Assembly: GCA_905215275.1 (NCBI GenBank)
Contig: CAJMPE010000073.1
Coordinates: 1-9,257 of the forward strand
Length of the DNA: 9,257 nucleotides
Source: an uncultured bacterium
GTDB lineage: Bacteria > Actinomycetota > Coriobacteriia > Coriobacteriales > Coriobacteriaceae
Direction: 5' to 3'
Shown piece after piece: positions 1 to 5,297 of the stretch (positions are counted from its first letter, which is position 1; each line of letters begins with the position of its first letter). Position numbers and translations under genes: made by a program. The notes under the pieces are model-generated. The model searched no databases. It saw nothing but the letters and a program-made list of their open reading frames with translations, and had not been told where the DNA came from.

Positions 1-252
1 TGGGCCATCGGCACCGGCAAGACTGCCACCGCTGACGATGCTCAGGAGGTCTGCGGCGCTATCCGTGAGACTCTCGTCGAGATGTTCGGTGCCGAGCTCG
101 CCGATGGCATTCGCGTGCTGTATGGCGGCTCCGCTAAGCCCGGCAACATTGCCGAGCTTGTGGCAAAGCCCGACGTCGACGGTGCCCTCGTGGGCGGCGC
201 TTCGCTTAAGGCCGAGGACTTCTCCCAGATGGTCGTTAAGGCAGGCGAGTAG
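1..252 (+). CDS. tpiA: triosephosphate isomerase, C-terminal part (5' end outside window)
   Basis: This is the last 83 codons of triosephosphate isomerase, the cytosolic glycolytic enzyme that interconverts dihydroxyacetone phosphate and glyceraldehyde 3-phosphate. The window opens inside the catalytic loop-6 motif: the first residues read WAIGTGKTAT, which in the family directly follow the catalytic Glu. Downstream are the phosphate-binding motifs YGGSAKP (residues 41-47 of the fragment) and GGASLK (near 67-72), followed by the usual short final helix and a TAG stop at 250-252. The catalytic Glu, Lys and His residues lie upstream and cannot be checked. The gene is co-oriented with gpmI, whose start lies at or just after this stop, so the two are almost certainly co-transcribed and translationally coupled. 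Codon use is strongly C/G-ending, like gpmI. The loop-6 and phosphate motifs leave little room for another identity. Confidence 0.97.
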   Translation, partial: WAIGTGKTATADDAQEVCGAIRETLVEMFGAELADGIRVLYGGSAKPGNIAELVAKPDVDGALVGGASLKAEDFSQMVVKAGE

Positions 253-257
253 TGAAC

Positions 258-1811
258 ATGGCAAATCGTCATCTTCCTGCACTGCTGGTTATCATGGACG
301 GCTGCGGCCTGGCTCCTGCTAACGACGAGAACGCCGTTGCATGCGCCAAGCATCCGTTCATCGATTCCCTGTACGAGAAGTACCCCCACACCACGCTCGG
401 TGCATCCGGTGAGGACGTGGGTCTTCCCGACGGCCAGATGGGTAACTCCGAGGTGGGCCACCTCAACATCGGTGCCGGCCGCATCGTGTTCCAGGAGCTT
501 TCGCGCATCAACAACGCCATCAAGGACGGCTCCATCGCCAAGAACGAGGTCTTCGTCAAGGCTATGGACGATGTCAAGGCCGAGGGCAAGACCCTTCACC
601 TCATGGGCCTTATGAGCCCTGGCGGTGTTCATTCTCACATGAACCACGTCGAGGCTCTGGTTAAGATGGCTGCCGAGCACGGTGTCAAGACCGTTCGCGT
701 CCACGCCTTTATGGACGGCCGCGACGTCGACCCGCAGTCCGGTGCCGGTTACATGAGTGAGTTCTGCGCCTTCCTGGCCAAGATCTCCGAGGAGACCGGT
801 TGCGACGCTCGCGTTGCCACCGTCTCGGGCCGTTATTGGGCCATGGACCGCGACAACCGTTGGGAGCGCATCCAGCGCGCCTACGACGTCATGGTCAACG
901 CATCCGATGCCGATACCGACCCTGTTGCCGGTATCAAGGCCTACTACGAGAAGGATCAGCGCGGCGACGAGTTCGTCGAGCCCTTCGCTGCCCACAACGA
1001 GGGCATCCACGAGGGCGACGCGGCCATCTTCTTCAACTTCCGTCCCGACCGCGCCCGTCAGATGACCCGCGTGTTCACGGACAAGGAGTTCGATGGCTTT
1101 GAGCGCGAGCAGATCAAGCTTTCGCACTTTGTGACGATGACCGAGTACGACCCGACGTTTGACGTCGAGGTCGCCTTCCCCAAGACGTTCCCCGAGAACG
1201 TCCTGGCCGACGTTATCGCCGCCAATGGCCTGAAGCAGCTGCACACCGCCGAGACCGAGAAGTACGCCCACGTGACGTTCTTCCTCAACGGCGGCATCGA
1301 GGAGCCCAAGGAGGGCGAGGAGCGCGTGCTCGTCGCTTCCCCCAAGGTCGCTACCTACGATCTGCAGCCTGAGATGAGCGCTCCCGAGGTTACCGAGAAG
1401 CTCGTCGCTGCCATCAACGAGGATCGCGCTGATTTCTACATCGTGAACTTCGCAAACTGCGACATGGTTGGTCACACCGGTGTCTTCGACGCCGCCGTTA
1501 AGGCCGTCGAGGCTGTTGACGATGCCCTGTCCAAGGTTGTCCCGGCGATTCTCGCCAAGGGCGGCTTTGCGCTGATTACCGCCGACCACGGCAACGCCGA
1601 TCACATGTTTGACGTTGCTTCTGACGGTTCCAAGCATCCGTTTACGGCTCACACCACCAACCGTGTACCGTTCATCATCGTTGATGAGAAGGCACAGCTC
1701 ACCGGTATCGAGGACGGTCGTCTTTCCGATATCGCTCCGACCATGCTCACCATGGCTGGTATTGAGCCTTCCGCCGAGATGACGGGTCGCGTGCTCGCCA
1801 CCGAGGCCTAA
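258..1811 (+). CDS. gpmI: 2,3-bisphosphoglycerate-independent phosphoglycerate mutase
   Basis: This 517-aa enzyme interconverts 3- and 2-phosphoglycerate in glycolysis through a phosphoserine intermediate, using two Mn2+ ions; the length is normal for the family (about 510). The full metal and active-site set is visible by comparison with the Bacillus enzyme. One site has D14 in MDGCG, the catalytic S64 in MGNSEVGH, D443 and H444 in ADHGNADH. The other has D402 and H406 in CDMVGH and H465 in AHTTN. Substrate-binding arginines are in HAFMDGRD and FRPDRAR (R262, R265). I chose ATG 258, with GGCGAG at 244-249 about 8 nt upstream. An in-frame GTG at 252 overlaps the tpiA stop and would add two residues; it cannot be excluded. 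A strong terminator follows 27 nt after the TAA. The gene is the second visible member of a glycolytic operon with tpiA, and nothing in it looks damaged. Confidence 0.97.
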   Translation: MANRHLPALLVIMDGCGLAPANDENAVACAKHPFIDSLYEKYPHTTLGASGEDVGLPDGQMGNSEVGHLNIGAGRIVFQELSRINNAIKDGSIAKNEVFVKAMDDVKAEGKTLHLMGLMSPGGVHSHMNHVEALVKMAAEHGVKTVRVHAFMDGRDVDPQSGAGYMSEFCAFLAKISEETGCDARVATVSGRYWAMDRDNRWERIQRAYDVMVNASDADTDPVAGIKAYYEKDQRGDEFVEPFAAHNEGIHEGDAAIFFNFRPDRARQMTRVFTDKEFDGFEREQIKLSHFVTMTEYDPTFDVEVAFPKTFPENVLADVIAANGLKQLHTAETEKYAHVTFFLNGGIEEPKEGEERVLVASPKVATYDLQPEMSAPEVTEKLVAAINEDRADFYIVNFANCDMVGHTGVFDAAVKAVEAVDDALSKVVPAILAKGGFALITADHGNADHMFDVASDGSKHPFTAHTTNRVPFIIVDEKAQLTGIEDGRLSDIAPTMLTMAGIEPSAEMTGRVLATEA

Positions 1812-1838
1812 GAGAAAACAAATAACGTTTTCTAGTAA

Positions 1839-1871
1839 GGGGGTTGTCCACAATCGGACAACCCCCTTTTT
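1839..1871 (+). terminator. intrinsic terminator of the tpiA-gpmI operon
   Basis: A perfect 11-bp stem, GGGGGTTGTCC (1839-1849) with GGACAACCCCC (1856-1866), closes a 6-nt loop and is followed directly by five T residues (1867-1871). It starts 27 nt after the gpmI stop. The end of the T-tract is shared with the left arm of the next hairpin (1869-1905), so the mobile unit abuts or overlaps the terminator. Confidence 0.93.
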
Positions 1872-1880
1872 CTGCCATTT

Positions 1881-1907
1881 GGGGACGGGGTAGAAATGGT
1901 AGAAATA
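1881..1907 (+). repeat. left inverted repeat (REP-like), hairpin 1869-1905
   Basis: The repeat begins GGGGACGGGGTAGAAATGG and continues with a second AGAAAT, so TAGAAAT occurs twice at a 9-bp spacing (1891-1897 and 1900-1906). Its reverse complement lies at 2814-2840 with one mismatch (T1900 against G2821, a wobble pair in RNA). With the preceding bases it forms a 12-bp hairpin: TTTCTGCCATTT (1869-1880) pairs with AAATGGTAGAAA (1894-1905) through one G-T wobble, leaving a 13-nt G-rich loop GGGGACGGGGTAG. The hairpin reads into the terminator T-tract. Confidence 0.85.
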
Positions 1908-1972
1908 TTTTTCCTCTAAAGCTTGACTTCCCGTTTGCCTGTGATGGTTTGCCGCTGACTAGTTTTCTTTCG

Positions 1973-2000
1973 TTGCCAACCTTGTATTAATGCCTATCTG
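1973..2000 (+). promoter_or_regulatory. weak candidate promoter of the transposase gene
   Basis: TTGCCA (1973-1978) and TATCTG (1995-2000) are separated by 16 nt and match the vegetative -35 and -10 consensus at 5 of 6 and 4 of 6 bases. Transcription would begin near 2007, about 40 nt before the ATG. A short inverted pair GTTTG/CAAAC (2007-2011 and 2015-2019) follows. This is a pattern match only. Confidence 0.3.
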
Positions 2001-2045
2001 GGTAGAGTTTGACGCAAACATGCATGCGGATTGTGAGGTCCAGCA

Positions 2046-2795
2046 ATGACAAGGCAGGCCAGAGTAAAGTCCCCCTACGGCTATTACCATGTGATGATGA
2101 GAGGCTGTGGCAAGCAGTACCTATTCGAAGAGGATTATCAACGCAGGTTTTTCATGTCCGTAGCGGGTGAAGCATGCACGCAGTACAAGGCTTCGTTATG
2201 CGCCTGGTGCCTCATGGACAACCATGTGCATATGCTGCTTTCTGATCGCGAGGACCATATGTGGGAGGTCGTCCATTACATAGGAACCCTCTATGGTCAG
2301 TTTTTCAACAGGGTGACCGGACACTGCGGCCCCGTATTTCAGGATCGCTATAAAAGTAAGCCTATTGAGTCTAATGACTATTTTATGCAGGCAATTCGCT
2401 ACATTCACGATAATCCGATTGAGCTTGGTTGCCGCCCGGAGGCCTACCAATGGAGCAGCTATCAAGCCTACCTTGGTGAAGGCGGCCACCTGGATCGGAG
2501 CATCCTATTTAGTCTAATCGGCGGACGGGGAAATTTTGAATCCTTTAGCAAATCGGGTCGCAAGGATACCTATGTATTGAATTCTGGCCGTTCGATGACG
2601 GTATTTGAGCAGGAGCGCAAGGCTAGGGGAGTCCTAGACGGCATGGATCCCCATGATGTCATGGGGCTTCCCGGTCCATTTGAACGTGCCGAAGCTGTTC
2701 GCAGGCTGTATGAGGCTGGCTTTAGTGAACGACAGATTGGCCGTCTTACGGGGCTTGGACGCTATGTCGTTCGAAATGCCCTCAAATCACTTTAA
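2046..2795 (+). CDS. REP-associated (IS200-like) tyrosine transposase, HUH/Y1 family, with C-terminal HTH
   Basis: This 249-aa protein belongs to the Y1 single-strand transposase superfamily, which nicks hairpin-bearing DNA through a 5'-phosphotyrosine link. The N-terminal half carries the family signature: HVMMRG near residue 15, the metal-binding HUH motif H60-V-H62 within MDNHVHMLL, then GPVFQDRYKSKPIE (95-108) and YFMQAIRYIHDNPIELG (112-128), as in RAYT proteins. The nucleophile is probably Y112 or Y119; I cannot tell which by eye. Residues about 195-249 add a helix-turn-helix-like tail (RLYEAGFSERQIGRLTGLGR). The ATG at 2046 has GAGG at 2035-2038, 7 nt upstream. Codon use includes AGG, AGA, ATA and many T/A-ending codons, unlike the strongly biased neighbours, consistent with acquired DNA. 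No frameshift or internal stop is present, so it may be active. Its inverted-repeat flanks are the presumed substrate. Confidence 0.88.
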   Translation: MTRQARVKSPYGYYHVMMRGCGKQYLFEEDYQRRFFMSVAGEACTQYKASLCAWCLMDNHVHMLLSDREDHMWEVVHYIGTLYGQFFNRVTGHCGPVFQDRYKSKPIESNDYFMQAIRYIHDNPIELGCRPEAYQWSSYQAYLGEGGHLDRSILFSLIGGRGNFESFSKSGRKDTYVLNSGRSMTVFEQERKARGVLDGMDPHDVMGLPGPFERAEAVRRLYEAGFSERQIGRLTGLGRYVVRNALKSL

Positions 2796-2813
2796 TAGAT
2801 GAAAATCAAGAGC

Positions 2814-2840
2814 TATTTCTGCCATTTCTACCCCGTCCCC
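2814..2840 (-). repeat. right inverted repeat (REP-like)
   Basis: This is the reverse complement of 1881-1907 with one mismatch in 27 bases, starting 19 nt after the transposase stop. Unlike the left copy, it lacks the outside arm needed for the 12-bp hairpin. On the bottom strand the copy is preceded by unrelated sequence, and only a 6-bp pairing is available, CTACCC (2828-2833) with GGGTAG (2848-2853). The two ends are therefore structurally unequal. No T-tract terminator is visible for the transposase gene here. Confidence 0.85.
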
Positions 2841-2869
2841 GAGTGGCGGGTAGGGGAGAGCGGGGGTTG

Positions 2870-2878
2870 TGGTACAGT
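2870..2878 (+). promoter_or_regulatory. candidate extended -10 promoter of secG
   Basis: TGGTACAGT matches the extended -10 pattern TGnTATAAT, with TACAGT as the -10 hexamer (2873-2878). A start near 2885 would leave a leader of about 30 nt before secG. No good -35 box lies 17 nt upstream, which extended -10 promoters tolerate. A promoter is needed here because gpmI ends in a strong terminator. It lies about 30 nt outside the right inverted repeat. Confidence 0.45.
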
Positions 2879-2914
2879 ACTGGAGTTTGAATTGTTCTAT
2901 TAAGGAGCTTATCT

Positions 2915-3169
2915 ATGGGTCCGTTCCAGATTTTTCTGTTTGTCGTTTGGGCTGTCTCTGCCGTGGCGCTGACGATTCTCGTCCTGATGCATTCCGGTAA
3001 GGGCACCGGCGTTTCGGATATGATCGCTAGCTCGCTGTATAACTCCAGCTCTGCCACGGGCGTCATGGAGCAGAACCTCGATCGCCTGACGGTAATTATG
3101 GCCGTCGTTTTTGCCGTGTGCGTCGTCCTGTGCATGTTCTTCTTCCCGCAGGGCATCGTCGGCTTCTAA
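2915..3169 (+). CDS. secG: preprotein translocase subunit SecG
   Basis: This 84-aa membrane protein is the auxiliary SecG subunit of the SecYEG channel, which helps SecA-driven export across the cytoplasmic membrane. The layout is typical of the family. A first transmembrane helix spans about residues 4-24, then comes the conserved cytoplasmic segment VLMHSGKGTGVSDM (23-36), a Ser-rich linker, the ME-x-NLDRLT segment (51-59), and a second helix at about 58-78. The start ATG 2915 follows a clear AAGGAG at 2902-2907 with 7 nt spacing. The gene stands alone between the transposase unit and its own terminator. secG is often found beside tpiA, pgk, gpmI or eno in Gram-positives, so its place here fits that neighbourhood once the inserted unit is discounted. 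Confidence 0.94.
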   Translation: MGPFQIFLFVVWAVSAVALTILVLMHSGKGTGVSDMIASSLYNSSSATGVMEQNLDRLTVIMAVVFAVCVVLCMFFFPQGIVGF

Positions 3170-3192
3170 GCACGAGCCGCATAAAATAATTG

Positions 3193-3227
3193 AAAAGGGT
3201 TCCGCAAGTGCGGGACCCTTTTTGTTT
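3193..3227 (+). terminator. intrinsic terminator of secG
   Basis: AAAAGGGTTCCGC (3193-3205) pairs with GCGGGACCCTTTT (3210-3222) through one T-G wobble around the 4-nt loop AAGT. TTTTTGTTT follows or overlaps at 3219-3227. It begins 24 nt after the secG stop and separates secG from the opp operon. Confidence 0.92.
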
Positions 3228-3284
3228 ACAAATTTGTAACAGAGTCAAAATATCCCCACATACTTCGCCCAACTAAAGAAATTC

Positions 3285-3298
3285 TTGACCGTTGACCG
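3285..3298 (+). repeat. tandem TTGACCG heptamer in the oppA upstream region
   Basis: TTGACCG occurs twice head to tail in the gap before oppA. Each copy contains a good -35-like TTGACC, but no convincing -10 lies 16-18 nt downstream. The nearest AT-rich candidate, CATAAA at 3318-3323, sits 20 nt after the second copy. It could be part of the oppA promoter or a regulator site; neither can be settled from sequence alone. Confidence 0.3.
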
Positions 3299-3341
3299 GA
3301 ATTAGCCCCAAATCGTGCATAAAATGCGCTACTGTATTGCG

Positions 3342-3391
3342 AAACGTTGGTCCGTTGTGCATAACCAGCCATAGCGACGGGCGACGTTTTT
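3342..3391 (+). promoter_or_regulatory. terminator-like hairpin in the oppA leader (candidate attenuator)
   Basis: AAACGT (3342-3347) pairs with ACGTTT (3384-3389). Inside this, GTCCGTTG (3350-3357) pairs with CGACGGGC (3375-3382) through two G-T wobbles, separated from the outer stem by a small internal loop. The terminal loop is 17 nt. A run of five T (3387-3391) overlaps the outer stem. It lies 74-123 nt before the oppA start, so transcription from an upstream promoter would pass through it. It may be a leader terminator that sets entry into the opp operon. The internal loop and large terminal loop make it weaker than the other terminators here. Confidence 0.35.
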
Positions 3392-3464
3392 ATGGTTCGG
3401 ATCGGATTGTCTCGACATGTGTCCGACTGAACATTTCTTTGTCCTATCTCATAAGGAGGATGGC

Positions 3465-5141
3465 ATGGCTGATTCTATGTTCCACCAGCCCGTTATGGGT
3501 CGTCGCGCCTTCGTTGGCGGTACCCTTGCTGCGAGCTCCATGGCTTTTCTTGCCGCATGCGGCAAGAAGGGTGGCGACGCTTCCGGTTCTGAGTCCGGTT
3601 CGACGCTGAACTTCTACATCAACAACCCGGTCTGCATCGACCCCTACAACGTCCAGGAGGACCAGGGCACTCAGGTCGAGTACCAGCTCTTTGACGCTCT
3701 GACCTCTTACGACGCCGAGAAGGGCGAGATCGTTCCGCTGGCTTGCGAGTCCTTTGAGTCCAATGACGACGCCACCGAGTTTACCTTCAAGATCAAGAAG
3801 GCCAAGTTCCACAACGGTGACGACGTTACCTCCAAGTCCTTCAAGCTCGGTTGGGAGCGTCTGGTCAACACCAAGTCGGCCATCGCTACCGAGTACGGCC
3901 CTTCCGAGGTCTCCTATCACCTTTCCATGGTCGAGGGTTATGACGACCTGCTTGCCGGTAACGCTACCGAGCTCAGCGGTGTTACGTGCCCCGACGATGA
4001 GACCCTCGTCGTCAAGCTGTCTTCCGCTTACGCTGACTTCCCCTTCGTCGCCTCTCATCCGGCTCTGGCCCCGGTTCCCGAGTGCGCCGAGTCCGATGTC
4101 AAGAGCTTCTATCTTGCCCCGGTCGGTAACGGCCCGTTCATGATGGACGGCAAGTGGGAGGATGGCCAGGAGATCAACGTCAAGAAGTTCGACGATTACT
4201 ATGGCGACAAGGCCAAGATCGATGGCATCCACTTCCAGGTCATCAAGGACATGGAGACCGCTTACAAGGAGTTCCAGGCCGGTAACCTCGATGTCTGCGA
4301 CGTTCCCGTCGCTCAGATCGATGCCGCCAAGAAGGATCGCGGCGTGTCCAAGGACGGCTACACCATGGGTGACGGCGAGCGCATGCTGCTCGGCGCCGAG
4401 CCTTCCACGTACTATCTGACCTGCAACACCACGGCCGAGCCGTTCAACAACGCCGACCTGCGTAGGGGCATCTCCCTGGCCATTAACCGTGAGGCCATCT
4501 GCAAGACCATCTTCAAGGGTACCCGTACCCCTGCCGACGGCATTGTTCCTCCGGGCATCGATGGCTACAAGGAGGGCGCATGGGAGTTCTGCGCCTACGA
4601 TGTCGACAAGGCTAACGAGTACCTCGACAAGGTTGCTCCCGCTGGCGCTAACGGCGATCGTGGCATTAGCGTGACCCTGTCCTACAACCAGGACGGCGGT
4701 CACAAGGAGATCATGGAGTCCATCATCGGTGACCTCGCCAAGGTTGGCGTTACCGCTGTCTCCGATACCCCTGAGTGGTCTGCCCTGCTCGAGCAGTATC
4801 AGAACTTTAACTATCAGTTCGGTCGTCTGGGTTGGATTGCCGACTACCCGATCATGGACAACTTCCTGTATCCGCTGTTCCACTCCGACTCCCTCGGTGG
4901 CGACAACCGCTCCGGTTACAACAACCCCGAGTTCGACGCCAAGGTCGACGAGGCTCGTACTATTGTTGACGACGAGGAGCGCGTCGCTAAGATGCAGGAG
5001 GCCGACGCAATGGTCGCTGCCGACTGCCCGGTCATCCCGATTATGTTCTACACGCACACCATCGCCGGCTCCGATCGCATTAAGCACCTCTATGTCGATC
5101 CGCAGAAGCACGCCGATCTGGGTACCGCTGAGCTCGCCTAA
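3465..5141 (+). CDS. oppA: oligopeptide ABC transporter substrate-binding lipoprotein
   Basis: This 558-aa protein of the SBP_bac_5 family captures peptides outside the cell and delivers them to the OppBC channel. I chose ATG 3465 because AAGGAGG (3453-3459) sits 5 nt before it; an in-frame ATG at 3417 has no such site. The N-terminus is a lipoprotein signal: residues 12-18 read GRRAFVG, a twin-arginine-like motif, then a hydrophobic stretch and lipobox FLAAC, with the lipidated Cys at position 32. A Lys/Gly/Ser-rich linker precedes the binding domain. Family landmarks include NNPVCIDPYN (residues 47-56), NGPFMMDGKWEDGQEI near 222-237, and NADLRRGISLAINRE near 330-344. The opp operon context supports peptide uptake, but related proteins also carry dipeptides, nickel or sugars, so the substrate is inferred. 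A hairpin separates oppA from oppB. Confidence 0.92.
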   Translation: MADSMFHQPVMGRRAFVGGTLAASSMAFLAACGKKGGDASGSESGSTLNFYINNPVCIDPYNVQEDQGTQVEYQLFDALTSYDAEKGEIVPLACESFESNDDATEFTFKIKKAKFHNGDDVTSKSFKLGWERLVNTKSAIATEYGPSEVSYHLSMVEGYDDLLAGNATELSGVTCPDDETLVVKLSSAYADFPFVASHPALAPVPECAESDVKSFYLAPVGNGPFMMDGKWEDGQEINVKKFDDYYGDKAKIDGIHFQVIKDMETAYKEFQAGNLDVCDVPVAQIDAAKKDRGVSKDGYTMGDGERMLLGAEPSTYYLTCNTTAEPFNNADLRRGISLAINREAICKTIFKGTRTPADGIVPPGIDGYKEGAWEFCAYDVDKANEYLDKVAPAGANGDRGISVTLSYNQDGGHKEIMESIIGDLAKVGVTAVSDTPEWSALLEQYQNFNYQFGRLGWIADYPIMDNFLYPLFHSDSLGGDNRSGYNNPEFDAKVDEARTIVDDEERVAKMQEADAMVAADCPVIPIMFYTHTIAGSDRIKHLYVDPQKHADLGTAELA

Positions 5142-5237
5142 GAGTTTGCAGCTTCCGTGAGGGTCAAGTATTTACGTAGACCTCATGGGAAACATACAGT
5201 TCTCCCTAACCTGGGGTAAACTGGCTGATGGTAATTT

Positions 5238-5267
5238 TGGGATGCCGGTCTGGCGATCGGCATCCCA
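5238..5267 (+). promoter_or_regulatory. oppA-oppB intergenic hairpin (mRNA stabiliser or leaky terminator)
   Basis: TGGGATGCCG (5238-5247) pairs perfectly with CGGCATCCCA (5258-5267) around a 10-nt loop. Only ATTTAGGTTAA follows, so the T-tract is too poor for a strong terminator. Such hairpins between a binding-protein gene and its permease genes are known in other ABC operons to protect the upstream mRNA or to reduce read-through. A second, bulged pairing lies upstream, TGAGGGTC (5158-5165) with GACCTCA (5179-5185). No clear promoter for oppB is visible in this 156-nt gap. Confidence 0.55.
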
Positions 5268-5297
5268 TTTAGGTTAATCCCTAGATAGGGGAGTGGT

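Larger units (their letters stand above)
1869..2840 (+). mobile_element. RAYT/IS200-like unit: Y1 transposase gene bounded by inverted repeats
   Basis: A stretch of about 970 bp between gpmI and secG contains a single HUH/Y1 transposase gene (2046-2795). It is bounded by inverted copies of one repeat: 1881-1907 on the left and 2814-2840 on the right, matching at 26 of 27 positions. The left repeat folds into a hairpin with the 12 nt before it. Inverted palindromic repeats around a Y1 transposase are the known arrangement of REP-associated tyrosine transposases (RAYTs). Classical IS200/IS605 elements lack terminal inverted repeats, so the REP/RAYT reading fits better. I see no target-site duplication, which is expected for single-strand HUH transposition. 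The exact outer limits are uncertain: the left end could lie anywhere from 1869 to 1881 and the right end could reach 2857. Confidence 0.7.

Noticed and set aside
42..1853. Long open frame of 603 codons on the minus strand opposite tpiA and gpmI
   Set aside because: It mirrors gpmI codon by codon, has no recognisable domain or ribosome binding site, and runs across the gpmI terminator. Such antisense frames are common in GC-biased genes that avoid certain codons.
1933..1953. Direct repeat GTTTGCC spaced 14 bp before the transposase gene
   Set aside because: Seven bases repeated once is close to chance in this stretch and no partner sites are seen.
2007..2030. Short inverted pair GTTTG/CAAAC and the palindrome GCATGC before the transposase ATG
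   Set aside because: Stems of 5-6 bp are too short to call an operator without other copies.
3417..3464. Upstream in-frame ATG for oppA at 3417
   Set aside because: It lacks a ribosome binding site and would add 16 residues before the signal peptide. ATG 3465 has AAGGAGG at the right distance and gives a normal lipoprotein signal.
3292..3609. 105-codon plus-strand frame across the oppA leader and start
   Set aside because: It overlaps oppA out of frame, crosses its ribosome binding site, and has no similarity that I recognise.
3444..5111. Open frame of 555 codons on the minus strand opposite oppA
   Set aside because: Composition is repetitive Val/Leu/Gly/Asp with no domain, again a shadow of the strong codon bias of oppA. 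The same holds for minus-strand frames at 5274-6062, 7153-8295 and 8295-9146.
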